A stretch of 64,000 nucleotides of DNA from assembly GCA_963780545.1 (NCBI GenBank), contig CAWACK010000008.1, positions 463,298-527,297 of the forward strand, in the 5' to 3' direction. The notes under the pieces are model-generated. The model was not told where the DNA came from. It searched no databases and worked only from the letters and a program-made list of their open reading frames with translations. Shown here in pieces: positions 46,719-55,344 of this stretch. The first letter of the stretch is position 1. Every line of letters starts with the position of its first letter. The position numbers and the translations under genes were made by a program. The DNA comes from UBA8941 sp963780545. Its GTDB lineage: Archaea > Thermoproteota > Bathyarchaeia > TCS64.

Positions 46719-47129
46719 TCAGCTCGTGCCTATGCTGCTCCGGGCACCGCAGGCCTCACATTGGAGGAACCAGAGGCGCTTCTCCTTCAAAAGCTGAGTA
46801 TCTGGGCGACCGCAGACGGGGCAAATGACATACTTCTTCGCATATACGTCAATGAGCCCACGCATTGACTCGGCGTTGTGTTTGCCTTGGAAGAGGGCCC
46901 GGTTCCCATCGAAGTTCGCCAGTGTTGCCATCTCGCCTGTTAAGAATTTTAGGAGGTGCTCAGGGTCACGACGGAGTTGCTCGGCGATCTCGCGGAAGTT
47001 TATGATGACGGTCTTCCTTCCCTGGAGCGCAATATTCGCCCTAGGGACCGCGAACCTGTCGATAAAGTTCGTCTGCTCCGGGAGTTCCTTGTATGCTCTA
47101 TCGAGCATCGTTTTGTAGTTTTTCTCCAA
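46719..47129 (-). CDS. Translation initiation factor aIF2 subunit beta
   Basis: 136 residues. The central alpha/beta domain (RAVPRANIAL-like RFAVPRANIALQGRKTVI, PEHLLKFLTGEMATLANFD) leads to a zinc-ribbon YVICPVCGRPDTQLL and LQCEACGARSSI. It helps bring Met-tRNAi to the ribosome with the alpha and gamma subunits. Its length and motifs are normal. Confidence 0.95.
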   Translation of the reverse strand: MEKNYKTMLDRAYKELPEQTNFIDRFAVPRANIALQGRKTVIINFREIAEQLRRDPEHLLKFLTGEMATLANFDGNRALFQGKHNAESMRGLIDVYAKKYVICPVCGRPDTQLLKEKRLWFLQCEACGARSSIGTS

Positions 47130-47425
47130 CTCTGTTCACTTCTAGTTTAATTGCCCTGGGATATATCCTCTACGAGCACGTTCAAGAAGGAGGTACGTCG
47201 AGTCTTAAAAAGGGTTCTCGGAGGTTATTGGTGATGAATGAAGCATTATGATAGGATCGTGAAGTCAACGAGAAAAGTAGGATATAGCATATTAAAAGAT
47301 CATAGCCGATTCGGGTCTTGTTTAGAGACAAACGCGGGAAATCTGGAGGGACTTTTTGGTAGGTGTAGAGGTGGTGTTCCAGGACCTATTTTGTAAAATA
47401 GGGAGAGGGTAGTTCAGGATAGGCA
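47130..47425. other. Intergenic region before Fe-ADH end
   Basis: About 300 bases without a credible frame or RNA gene on either strand. It is the promoter side for aIF2-beta and the 3' side of the Fe-ADH gene. Confidence 0.5.
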
Positions 47426-48634
47426 TCAATCTGTGCCTAGGTTCCCCTCCCACATGTCTTCCAGAAGCTTCACAGCGAAATCCTTGTTCATATCCCTGAC
47501 TGCGTAGCTGAACATGACTTTGATCCATGGGATTGTAACCGCTTGTTCAGCGAGTTTAGGTATCTCCTCCTTTTTGACCCCAACCTCCTTGAGTGTTGTT
47601 GGGAGCCCTACATCCTCTATGAGGCGTTTTACTGCATAGACAGCCCGGTAGGCGGCTTCCCTATCAGGCAGACCTAGGACATCCTCACCCATGGCTTCAG
47701 CGATTAGGGCGAGTCGATCAGCTGAGACGACGATGTTAAACTCCATTGCGTAGGGGAGTGCGATGCCGCAGGCGGTCCCATGAGGGATCCTGTAAATCGA
47801 GCCAAGGAGGTGACCGAAGCCGTGTGCCTCAATGTCCCCGGCATTCATCTCGGAGAAGGCCTCCGTAAGAGTCGCGAGGGCCATGTTATACCTCGCCTCG
47901 ATGTTGTTACCCTGATATACCGCTGTTCTCAGGTTTCTGGAGATGAGACGAATCGACTGTAGCGCCAAAGCGAAGGTAATAGGATTAGTAAATTTGGTCA
48001 GGGAGGATTCGATGGCGTGAGCGAGGGCGTCTATCCCCGAGGAGGCTGTGAGTCTAGGCGGCATGCTGGCGGACATCGCTGGGTCAACAATGGTTAACAA
48101 GGGTATGACGTACGGGTGTTCAAAGACCGCTTTGATGCCGGTCCTATCCTTAATAACTGCATCCCAAGTAATTTCGGCGCCAGTGCCTGCGGTAGTCGGG
48201 ACAGTTATGCAGGGAAGTGGCGGATTAATGAACTCCCTTTTGCCTCCCGCAAAATAGTCCTCTGGGTCTCCCTCGTTCTTCGCGAGTACAGCCGCGGATT
48301 TGGCTGCATCCATACAGCTCCCGCCACCGACACCAACGAGAAGGTCAAAGCCGCAGCTATTAATATACTCAAGAAGCTTCTCGACGCTCGATAAGGAGGG
48401 CTCTGTCTCGACCTGGTCCCAAACCTCAGCGCTAAGCCCCTCTTTTAGCAGCGCCTCCTTTACCTTGGTAGCTGCACCTGCCTTTGATACTCCTACATCG
48501 GTGACTATGAGGACTTTCTGTGCCTTTAGCTTCTTGGCTTCTAAGCCGATCTTTTCCACAGCACCTATACCGAAAAGGACTCTGCTCGGCATGTGAAGTT
48601 CGAAGGACTTTAACGGTTCATAGAAGTTGGACAT
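47426..48634 (-). CDS. Iron-containing alcohol dehydrogenase
   Basis: About 402 residues from ATG 48634 (MSNFYEPLKSFELHMP). VGVGGGSCMDAAKSAA binds NAD(P); the iron site uses SGIDALAHAIE (Asp and His) and AHGFGHLLGSIYRIPHGTACG (two His). VPTTAGTGAEITWDAV is the usual pyrophosphate strand. It should interconvert an alcohol or hydroxy acid with its aldehyde/ketone. The substrate is unknown. Confidence 0.93.
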   Translation of the reverse strand: MSNFYEPLKSFELHMPSRVLFGIGAVEKIGLEAKKLKAQKVLIVTDVGVSKAGAATKVKEALLKEGLSAEVWDQVETEPSLSSVEKLLEYINSCGFDLLVGVGGGSCMDAAKSAAVLAKNEGDPEDYFAGGKREFINPPLPCITVPTTAGTGAEITWDAVIKDRTGIKAVFEHPYVIPLLTIVDPAMSASMPPRLTASSGIDALAHAIESSLTKFTNPITFALALQSIRLISRNLRTAVYQGNNIEARYNMALATLTEAFSEMNAGDIEAHGFGHLLGSIYRIPHGTACGIALPYAMEFNIVVSADRLALIAEAMGEDVLGLPDREAAYRAVYAVKRLIEDVGLPTTLKEVGVKKEEIPKLAEQAVTIPWIKVMFSYAVRDMNKDFAVKLLEDMWEGNLGTD

Positions 48635-48733
48635 CTTTAACCACATCCATGATGTTCCAGCAATAGATATCTAATTTGCTAAAGTAAAGCAGTTCAAATA
48701 TAGGCGTTCAAAGAAAAGGGTAGGTGCTGAACG

Positions 48734-49663
48734 TTGATCCGTTTCGGCGTAAAAACTTCTCAGGCTAGAGAATATGGCGACTACACTGTCTTAAGGAGAA
48801 TATGGCTCGAGGCAGAGAGACTAGGTTTCCACTCGGGTTGGTTATTTGATCATCTTTTCGAACTCCCTGGTGTAGGACCATCAAAGGAGCCCTGCTTGGA
48901 GTGCTGGACTACATTGTCCGCGTTAGCAGTTGAGACAACTCGACTCAGGCTTGGAGTAACGGTTCTCTGCAATAACTATAGGAATCCCGCACTGTTAGCC
49001 AAGATGGCCTCGACGCTCGATGTGATAAGTTGTGGTAGACTCGAGTTTGGCATTGGTTCTGGCTGGGCTGAGGTGGAACACAAGGCCTATGGCTACCCCT
49101 TCGAAAAACCAGCGATTAGGATTGGGAAGCTTAGGGAGGCCGTGAAGATTATAGAAAAAATGTGGACAGAGGAGGAGACTAGCTTCCACGGCAGGTACTA
49201 TGATGTGAATGGCGCAGTAAACAACCCTAAACCAATGCAGAAACCCCATCCACCAATCTGGATAGGTGGTGCCGGTGAAGGTCTCACACTCAAAGCCATA
49301 GCTGATCTTGCAGATGGGTGTAACTTCATTGGTCTATCTCCCGAGGAATACCAGCACAAACTGGAGGTGCTAGCAGTCCACTGCGTCAACGTCAACAGAG
49401 ACTTTGAGAAGATAGAGAAGTCTTGGCAGGGGAGGATAATGCTTGCGGAGAACGAAACCGAGCTTAAGGAAAAGTGCCGTAGATATTCGATCTCAGATGT
49501 ATCCCACAATATATTGGGGATGCCAGAACAGTGCATCGATAGAATCAGAGAATATACCGATCTTGGCGTAACCTGCTTCATGCTCTCCTTCCCGGAGGCG
49601 GCTAGGGATGTGAAAAGCCTCGAAGTATTCAGCGACAAAGTAATGCCGGAGTTCAAGGTCTGA
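48734..49663 (+). CDS. F420-dependent LLM-class oxidoreductase
   Basis: 309 residues with the luciferase-like TIM barrel: GFHSGWLFDHLFELPG, LRLGVTVLCNNYRNPALLAK, GRLEFGIGSGWAEVEHKAYG, HPPIWIGGAGEG. The non-prolyl cis-peptide region and GSGW signature match F420 users such as Mer and Adf relatives. Mer (methylene-H4MPT reductase) proper usually is more conserved, so the substrate is open. Its presence agrees with Mtd. Confidence 0.88.
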   Translation: MIRFGVKTSQAREYGDYTVLRRIWLEAERLGFHSGWLFDHLFELPGVGPSKEPCLECWTTLSALAVETTRLRLGVTVLCNNYRNPALLAKMASTLDVISCGRLEFGIGSGWAEVEHKAYGYPFEKPAIRIGKLREAVKIIEKMWTEEETSFHGRYYDVNGAVNNPKPMQKPHPPIWIGGAGEGLTLKAIADLADGCNFIGLSPEEYQHKLEVLAVHCVNVNRDFEKIEKSWQGRIMLAENETELKEKCRRYSISDVSHNILGMPEQCIDRIREYTDLGVTCFMLSFPEAARDVKSLEVFSDKVMPEFKV

Positions 49664-49699
49664 GCCCCATAGCCGAGTAGTGAAGAGAAACCCGAACGG

Positions 49700-49707
49700 T
49701 TTTATCC
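49700..49707 (+). promoter_or_regulatory. TATA-like box for the PRTase gene
   Basis: TTTTATCC ends 23 bases before GTG 49731, giving an essentially leaderless transcript. This favours 49731 over the upstream GTG 49680. Confidence 0.45.
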
Positions 49708-49730
49708 GTTCAGGCATATTTCTCCTAAAT

Positions 49731-50342
49731 GTGTCCGACAAGTTTGACTGCGAGGTTATGAGCTGGGACCTCTTCTACGAACTCTCAAAGAAGACTTCTG
49801 ACAAGATCATCGCATCCGGATTCAAACCAGACTTCTTGGTAGGTCTCGCAAGAGGTGGCTGGGTGCTAAGCCGTGTCCTATGCGACTTCCTTGGCGTCAA
49901 GGACCTCGTAAGCCTAAAGGTTGAGCACTGGGGCGTGACTGCGACTCCGGATGGGCAAGCTCAGATAAAGTACCCCTTCAGGATCGACCTCAGGGGTAAG
50001 AAAGTCCTCATTGTGGATGACATCACAGACACTGGTGAGAGTATGAGGGTGGCCGTCGATTACGTGAAGACGATGAATCCACAGGTCGTCAAGACAGCTA
50101 CTCTGCGCCACATTAAGGGCGGGAAATTCACACCCGACTACTATGGCGACGAGATAGTATGGAGGTGGGTTGTATTCCCCTGGAACTATATGGAAGATAT
50201 GTGTAACATCATACCGAAGGTCATTAGTAACGGGGCCTCAGTTGAGGAGGTAAGAAAGCGGCTGATGGAAAATTATAAACTTGAACTAAAAGAAACCGAA
50301 GTAAAAAGGATCCTCGAAGAGATAAAACGGAGAAATATTTAG
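49731..50342 (+). CDS. Purine-type phosphoribosyltransferase
   Basis: About 203 residues from GTG 49731 (SDKFDCEVMSWDLFYE). VGLARGGWVLSRVLCDFLG and the PRPP loop VLIVDDITDTGESM are clear. The family includes xanthine/guanine/hypoxanthine PRTases (Gpt-like) used for purine salvage. Its C-terminal ~35 residues are a charged helix (VRKRLMENYKLELKETEVKR). Confidence 0.88.
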   Translation: MSDKFDCEVMSWDLFYELSKKTSDKIIASGFKPDFLVGLARGGWVLSRVLCDFLGVKDLVSLKVEHWGVTATPDGQAQIKYPFRIDLRGKKVLIVDDITDTGESMRVAVDYVKTMNPQVVKTATLRHIKGGKFTPDYYGDEIVWRWVVFPWNYMEDMCNIIPKVISNGASVEEVRKRLMENYKLELKETEVKRILEEIKRRNI

Positions 50343-50631
50343 CTACTCGTCCTCTTCTTCCTCGTCGACTTCAACTTCCTCGCCCTCAGATGCGTCCGCC
50401 TCGGCGGCCTTAGCCGCTAGCAGCAGCCTTTTCCTCGTCAGTTGTCGGGCGATACTTCCTGATACCATCTAAGCCGCGTAGGGATGCAATCTCCCCCGCC
50501 TCGAAAAGACTGCGAAGGAGGCGGAAAACGCGCTTCTCCTTTAATTCCATAGCCGTTGCTATCTCCGTTAAGCTGAGGGGCTTCTCCTGGAGGTGTTTAA
50601 GGACGTCTTTCTTGAGCTTGGCTGTCGACAT
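50343..50631 (-). CDS. Winged-helix protein with acidic tail (frameshifted)
   Basis: The open frame (73 residues) is a wHTH: LKKDVLKHLQEKPLSLTEIA and KRVFRLLRSLFEAGEIASL. It stops at 50410. In the neighbouring frame an acidic tail rich in Glu/Asp follows (EGEEVEVDEEEEDE) and ends exactly next to the convergent PRTase stop. A one-base slip near 50,415 (GCTGCTGCTAGCGGC) would join them into a ~95-residue protein. Confidence 0.65.
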
Positions 50632-50696
50632 CGATCTCTACAGTATATACGCATCTCAGCGTTAATAATTTGATGCCTAAGTGGTAAGGCATGGAA

Positions 50697-51419
50697 CTAA
50701 AATGTTCCACTTATTTTGCTGATTTGCTTATAGAATTTGGTTTTCATCAGTTTTTCAGGATCCCCGATGGAGTCCTCGACAAAGTCATCAAAATATAGTA
50801 GACCAATATACTTTACGCCCATCTTTCGGGTCTCTTTCTCAATGTAGTCTGTGTGGTTCATTGCCATATTCTCGAGCACTCCCAGGGTCGGGATATCCTG
50901 CTCCTTAAGGAGGACGAGTAACTTCCTAACAGACTCGTATGCAAGGCGGCTCGGCGTGGTGACTACGAGGAACTCTATGCGTGGGATTAACCGGATCATG
51001 TCGAGGGTAGCGTCGCCGATGCCAGGGGGCATGTCAATTATAAGATAATCCAGCTCACCCCATCGGGTAATCGCGAGTAGTTCTATTATGGCGTTGCTGG
51101 CATCGGCGCCACGGAGAGGTACTGGCTCATCAGAGCTGTAGTGTACTATACTCATATAGGCGAGACCGTGGGTTTGGGGTGGCGTGATCCCCTGCTCCTC
51201 TTCAGGGTATAGCCTCTCTACACCCAATATGACGTGGGTGCTTGGGCTTGTGAAGTCGAGGTCGAGTAGCCCAATCCTTCGGCCGAGGTCCCTGAGGCTG
51301 AGGGCGAGGGCGACAGCAACCATGCTCTTGCCTACTCCTCCCTTACCGCTGGAGACTGCGATGATTCGCTTGACCTTATCAAACCTATTTGGGATGACTG
51401 CTAAGCGGGGGTCACTCAC
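50697..51419 (-). CDS. Mrp/MinD-type ATPase paired with HypA (HypB-AT-like)
   Basis: 240 residues. SSGKGGVGKSMVAVALALSL is the deviant Walker A of the ParA/MinD/Mrp group, GLLDLDFTSPS follows and YLIIDMPPGIGDA is Walker B. No C-terminal Fe-S CxxC is seen, unlike Nbp35. The gene overlaps hypA by four bases. In Thermococcus an ATPase of this type (HypB-AT) replaces GTPase HypB and helps HypA insert nickel; the arrangement here supports the same role. Confidence 0.87.
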   Translation of the reverse strand: MSDPRLAVIPNRFDKVKRIIAVSSGKGGVGKSMVAVALALSLRDLGRRIGLLDLDFTSPSTHVILGVERLYPEEEQGITPPQTHGLAYMSIVHYSSDEPVPLRGADASNAIIELLAITRWGELDYLIIDMPPGIGDATLDMIRLIPRIEFLVVTTPSRLAYESVRKLLVLLKEQDIPTLGVLENMAMNHTDYIEKETRKMGVKYIGLLYFDDFVEDSIGDPEKLMKTKFYKQISKISGTF

Positions 51420-51820
51420 TTCTTTTTCCTCCCCTTAATGCTGGCTAGCCAGACGCCGCGTCCCTCAGTGACCTCGAAGTCGGTGCTGCCACAGCTGGGA
51501 CATTTTAAGTAAACATGGGCCATCTCGGGGATGAAGTGTATAGCCTCGCCAGTCTCCTCGTCGAGTTTGTCTGCCTCCAGCCGCCACTCGTGCCCACATT
51601 TACGGCACTTGAAGCGGGCTGGCACAGCCTCTATGACGAACTTAGCCTTCTTCATCCGGGAGGTCTTGAGCTGGTCGAGGGCGAACTCAATTATCTCGTG
51701 CTCCACCTGCTGGAGTTCACCGATCATTATCTTGACCTCGGTGATCTCGTCGATACCTTGATCCTCGGCGAACTTATCAGCAGTCTTCACTACGCCTTCG
51801 GCTAGGGCCCACTCGTGCAT
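51416..51820 (-). CDS. hypA: HypA nickel-insertion chaperone
   Basis: 134 residues from ATG 51820 so that His2 (MHEWALAEGVV) is placed correctly for nickel binding; the longer ATG 51844 would bury it. Zinc site FKCRKCGHEW...LKCPSCGSTDFEV. The insertion between the two CxxC pairs is longer than in bacterial HypA, as in archaea. It delivers nickel to NiFe hydrogenase, which is not encoded in the window. Confidence 0.95.
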   Translation of the reverse strand: MHEWALAEGVVKTADKFAEDQGIDEITEVKIMIGELQQVEHEIIEFALDQLKTSRMKKAKFVIEAVPARFKCRKCGHEWRLEADKLDEETGEAIHFIPEMAHVYLKCPSCGSTDFEVTEGRGVWLASIKGRKKK

Positions 51821-51844
51821 GTGGCTTCTCTCAGGCGATGGCAT

Positions 51845-52167
51845 TTATAGATGTTATTATTAATGTCCAAGTAATACTAATCCGAGTCGCAAGAGGACTC
51901 CCGATAAATATGTAATGCAATGCATGTATGACATTCTGTTCCATTGATAGAGAGATTTTTTTTTAGAATCCTCGGGTCTTTGTTACGTTTTTAGACTCGT
52001 GTATTTAGAATCTTGTCGTCTACGTAATAAACGGTGGTTTCTTCACGACTATGACCTATTTAATATTAGGTAAAATGGGATTGTGTTCTTAGCTGTACTA
52101 CACGGGATCGGAGGAATAATAGGGTGAGTCCTCCGCATTATCTTTGTAAAAGGAATCGAAAAAAGAG
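51845..52167. other. Divergent spacer between hypA and the FmdE-like gene
   Basis: 323 bases. It has a T9 run near 51960 and, at 52109-52115/52129-52135, a perfect seven-base inverted repeat (CGGAGGA/TCCTCCG, loop 13) that could form a hairpin in the leader of the FmdE-like mRNA. No coding frame is seen. Confidence 0.55.
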
Positions 52168-52665
52168 TTGCCTTACTGGGTTGATTACTATATGATGAAG
52201 ATGAAGGTACCCAAGCAAAGGACCTATACCCGAGAATTAGAGGAGGAGGCTGTAAGGCTCCATGGACACGGTGGACCTTACATGGTTATTGGTCTCAGAA
52301 TAGGACTCCAGGCTCTTAACCTCCTCGATGCCCTCGGCTGGTTCGACATAAACTGCAGAGCCGAGTTAAGGTGGGCACCTCCTGATGCATGTGTCTTGGA
52401 TGGGATACAGGTTTCAACCGGTTGCACATTAGGTAAGCGAAATATTGAGGTCGAGGAGAAGGAGGGAGTATCCGCCACATTCAAACATGGAGGCAAGAGC
52501 GTCACGTTGAGAGTAAAGCAAAACATCTTATCCAAGATTAATGGAAACATCAGAGAACATGACCATGATGAAGAGAATCAGGAGCACGCGGCGGAGACTA
52601 GACGACTAATGGATGAACTAATAGTGATTCCAGCCAATGAGCTCTTTGAGATCTCGCTAAAGTAA
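52168..52665 (+). CDS. FmdE/FwdE-domain protein
   Basis: 165 residues. LHGHGGPYMVIGLRIGLQAL corresponds to the FmdE motif HGHLCPG; the cysteine of that motif is a glycine here. CVLDGIQVSTGCTLGKRNIEV keeps the second, highly conserved D-x-IQ-x-x-TGCT-x-GK block. FmdE proteins accompany formylmethanofuran dehydrogenase or molybdopterin proteins. No C-terminal zinc ribbon is present. TTG 52168 starts the frame; ATG 52192 is an alternative. Confidence 0.85.
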   Translation: MPYWVDYYMMKMKVPKQRTYTRELEEEAVRLHGHGGPYMVIGLRIGLQALNLLDALGWFDINCRAELRWAPPDACVLDGIQVSTGCTLGKRNIEVEEKEGVSATFKHGGKSVTLRVKQNILSKINGNIREHDHDEENQEHAAETRRLMDELIVIPANELFEISLK

Positions 52666-53032
52666 ATTTCACTCACAGATGCGCGAAACCTTGTTGTCAG
52701 AGGGTCCACTATTTTTCCAGAATTCCCTCCATGGCCCAAGGTTCTTTATCCTTTTCCCAATTTTTCCTCCATTCTGCAAAGTGTGCATCCCTGCACCCTC
52801 TGCATCGGCCCTGCGGGTGTGCATCTCCGGGTTCCCCCGCCATGGTATACATGTTGCAGCCAACTTCACACGCCGTGGAGAATCCGAGTTTTGGGGTGGA
52901 TGTTCGCTCGGAGAGAAAAAATGATCGGAGGAAAAAGTGAATAACCGAAAATGGTTCAAAGAGGAAGCAGCGCGCGCGATCAAACAAGTCTAGGCTCAAG
53001 AGTTATTAGCGGCGACGCAGCGATGAACCGTA
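52666..53032. other. Unexplained 367-bp gap
   Basis: The top strand is pyrimidine-rich and open in several frames on both strands. The near-repeat GTGTGCATC occurs twice (about 52784 and 52818). A GCGCGCGC block lies at about 52971-52978. Only the minus-strand 47-residue frame below looks coding. Confidence 0.45.
52709..52852 (-). CDS. Possible small CxxC protein
   Basis: 47 residues from ATG 52852: begins MYTMAGEPGDAHPQGRCRGC, then RDAHFAEWRKNWEKDKEP. One CxxC flanked by two DAH tripeptides could bind metal. Codons resemble the host's. No ribosome-binding site or family supports it, so it stays tentative. Confidence 0.3.
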   Translation of the reverse strand: MYTMAGEPGDAHPQGRCRGCRDAHFAEWRKNWEKDKEPWAMEGILEK

Positions 53033-53449
53033 ATGGATTCCTACTTAGAGGAACTCGATCGTTCCGGGATGTGCCTTATGATATGGAAGAGAGGTGCCAT
53101 CGTCTTCAGCAGTTCGAGTAAGGGTATACGCCCACACCTCGAAGCGATAGAGAAGCTAGGGCGTGAAGGCATCAGGGGATCTGTTGTGGCTGACAAGATT
53201 ATTGGTCGGGCAGCAGCTCTTCTCATCCTTTACTCAAATCCTTCAGAGATTCATGCGGGGGTCATCACCACAAAGGCCAGGGAACTTCTGGAGGCAAAAC
53301 GAGTCAAAGTGTATCAAGCAAGTGAGGTCTCCGCGATCAAGGAGAAAGACGGACGAATTTACTGCCCCTTCGAGGCTATGGTCCAGGGATTAAATGACCC
53401 CGAGGAAGCTTACCTAGCCATAGTCGCTAAGATTAAGAGTTTTAACTAA
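53033..53449 (+). CDS. DUF1893-family protein
   Basis: 138 residues: CLMIWKRGAIVFSSSSKGIRP, VVADKIIGRAAALLILYSNP and AGVITTKARELLEAKRVKVY fit DUF1893, an alpha/beta fold related to cytidine-deaminase-like or Lrr proteins with unknown role. It precedes the HD gene by 53 bases and may share its transcript. Confidence 0.8.
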   Translation: MDSYLEELDRSGMCLMIWKRGAIVFSSSSKGIRPHLEAIEKLGREGIRGSVVADKIIGRAAALLILYSNPSEIHAGVITTKARELLEAKRVKVYQASEVSAIKEKDGRIYCPFEAMVQGLNDPEEAYLAIVAKIKSFN

Positions 53450-53475
53450 TGCTCAGTGGATAGATTTAAGAATAG

Positions 53476-53497
53476 TTCGAATCCAGTCTTTAGGATT
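53476..53497 (+). promoter_or_regulatory. Inverted repeat upstream of the HD gene
   Basis: CGAATCC-AGTCTTTA-GGATTCG: a perfect seven-base stem just before the start codons at 53503/53515. It could be an operator or an mRNA hairpin hiding the start. Confidence 0.45.
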
Positions 53498-53502
53498 CGC
53501 TG

Positions 53503-54186
53503 TTGGTTCCTAGCATGATGGAGGAGGTTGAGAAGTTCGCAGCCCAAATTGAGGATAAGGGGCTTAGAGATAAGGTACTAGATCTGCTCAGGAACCCAAC
53601 GCTCGACCTCGATTACCCCTGCCTCTCCGTTGAGGAGTGCCCAGCAGGTGCATACCAGCATCACAGTTATAGTGGCGGACTACTTCAACACACAATAGGG
53701 GTAACTAAACTTAGTTTGACCCTCTGCGACCTAGTGGAGCAGGTCTACGGTGGGAAGGTCAATAGAGATGTAGTCCTCGCCGGCGCTCTCATTCATGATG
53801 TGATGAAGCGCTACACCTACGAACCGAAGGGAGACGGAAGCTACATTAGCTCACCCCTCGGGGAGCGAGTCGATCACCTCACGCTCCTTGTGGCGGAGAT
53901 CTACAAACGTGGATTTCCGGTGGATGTCGTTCATGTAGTCGCGAGCCACCATGGGGACGTGAGCCCCGTAAAGCCAAAGACAATGGAGGCTCTAATCGTC
54001 AGCATCGCGGACCTCGCCGACTCGGAGTTGAGCAGGAAGACTCTTCGCGCTGCCGAGTACCTCCTTAGGCAGATGGGGGAAAACCAGCCAAAGCTCAACT
54101 CGAGCAGAGAGGCCCTCGACCTCATTCAAGTGAAGAGTAGGGATGGCTGGGATGGTGTAAGGAAGCTCAGTAACGGCAAGAGCTGA
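53503..54186 (+). CDS. HD-domain phosphohydrolase
   Basis: 227 residues (223 if ATG 53515). The HD motif series is complete: YQHHSYSGGLLQHTIGV, LAGALIHDVMKRY, VVASHHGDVSP, SIADLADSEL. This resembles the HD part of YhaM-like 3'-5' exoribonucleases and HDIG phosphatases. Metal-dependent phosphoester hydrolysis is expected; nucleotide or RNA substrate unknown. Confidence 0.87.
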   Translation: MVPSMMEEVEKFAAQIEDKGLRDKVLDLLRNPTLDLDYPCLSVEECPAGAYQHHSYSGGLLQHTIGVTKLSLTLCDLVEQVYGGKVNRDVVLAGALIHDVMKRYTYEPKGDGSYISSPLGERVDHLTLLVAEIYKRGFPVDVVHVVASHHGDVSPVKPKTMEALIVSIADLADSELSRKTLRAAEYLLRQMGENQPKLNSSREALDLIQVKSRDGWDGVRKLSNGKS

Positions 54187-54261
54187 GATTACCCCAAATT
54201 CTGGTCTTCAATGGCCAACGCCTAAATATGGATCCTGCCGAGATGCAAGGGATTCCTAAAC

Positions 54262-55287
54262 TTGATCAAAGTGGCCATTATAGGATTTGGGACTGTTGGC
54301 TCAAACTTCGCGAGGGTACTACATGAGAAGAGGAAGATGCTCAAAGACCGCTACGAGTTTGAGTGCAAGATAGTTGCTGTAAGTGACATAAACAGGGGCT
54401 CAGTCTACGACCCGGATGGGCTTGACGTAGCTGAACTTCTCCGTCTAATAAAGGAGACGAACAAAATTGATGGCTATAATGGTGGGAGAAAAGGGCTAGA
54501 TAGCCTCGCGACTATAAGGGAAGCCGAGGCCGATGTCATTGTAGAGACTGCATGGACGAACCTCGAAACGGGGGAGCCCGGGATCACACACATCAAAGAA
54601 GCACTGAAAGCGAAGAGACATGTGATCACGAGCAACAAGGGGCCCATCGCACTCGCCTACCCAGAGCTTAAGAAACTGGCGGACGAGAAAGGGGTCCAAA
54701 TTCGCTTCGAGTGCACCGTGATGAGCGGGACACCGACGATAATGCTCGGCATGGAAGGACTCGCCGGCCACGTCATCAGCGGGTTCCGAGGAATCCTCAA
54801 CGGTACTACGAACTACATACTAACGAACATGGAGAAGGGCGGCGTTTACGAGGATATCCTCAAGGAAGCTCAGAGGCTAGGTTACGCTGAGGTGGATCCC
54901 TCAGGAGACGTTGAGGGGTGGGATGCCGTTGCGAAGACGGTGATCCTTGCGAACAGCGTCATGGGGGCGAAGCTCAAGGTGGCAGACGTCGGAAGGGAGG
55001 GGATAACAAAGATTACGCCTAGTGACATCAAAGCAGCGAAGAAACAGGGTAAGCGGATCAAGCTCATCGCCCAAGCCTGGAGAGACGGTTCAAGAGTGAA
55101 AGCGAAAGTCTCCCCAGAGCTCGTCGAGCAAACGGATCCTCTGGCCAGCGTCAGCGACACAATGAATGCTCTGACCTTCCAGACCGATGGCCTCGGCCCC
55201 GTCACAATAATCGGTAAAGGTGCAGGCGGCGTAGAAACAGGCCACGGCATTCTCAGTGATCTCCTCACTATACACAGATCGATGTAG
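54262..55287 (+). CDS. hom: Homoserine dehydrogenase
   Basis: 341 residues from TTG 54262, without an ACT domain. IIGFGTVGSNFARVL binds NAD(P). VITSNKGPIALAYPEL has the first catalytic lysine; GILNGTTNYILTNM and RLGYAEVDPSGDVEGWDA carry the signature and the catalytic Asp/Lys region. It links aspartate semialdehyde to homoserine. It lies 116 bases upstream of the aldolase-Fae gene, on the same strand but with a separate promoter. Confidence 0.95.
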   Translation: MIKVAIIGFGTVGSNFARVLHEKRKMLKDRYEFECKIVAVSDINRGSVYDPDGLDVAELLRLIKETNKIDGYNGGRKGLDSLATIREAEADVIVETAWTNLETGEPGITHIKEALKAKRHVITSNKGPIALAYPELKKLADEKGVQIRFECTVMSGTPTIMLGMEGLAGHVISGFRGILNGTTNYILTNMEKGGVYEDILKEAQRLGYAEVDPSGDVEGWDAVAKTVILANSVMGAKLKVADVGREGITKITPSDIKAAKKQGKRIKLIAQAWRDGSRVKAKVSPELVEQTDPLASVSDTMNALTFQTDGLGPVTIIGKGAGGVETGHGILSDLLTIHRSM

Positions 55288-55344
55288 ACAAAAAGAGGAG
55301 AATATCAAGTATATATAAGACGAGAAATGTGCAAGCTTAGACCG

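Noticed and set aside
47130..47425. Search for a CRISPR array, rRNA or stable RNA
   Set aside because: No repeated spacer pattern and no recognisable RNA signature here or elsewhere in the window, apart from tRNA-Ser.
53466..53480. TAGTTCGAATCC resembling a tRNA T-loop
   Set aside because: No acceptor, D or anticodon stem can be drawn around it; it is part of the inverted repeat before the HD gene.
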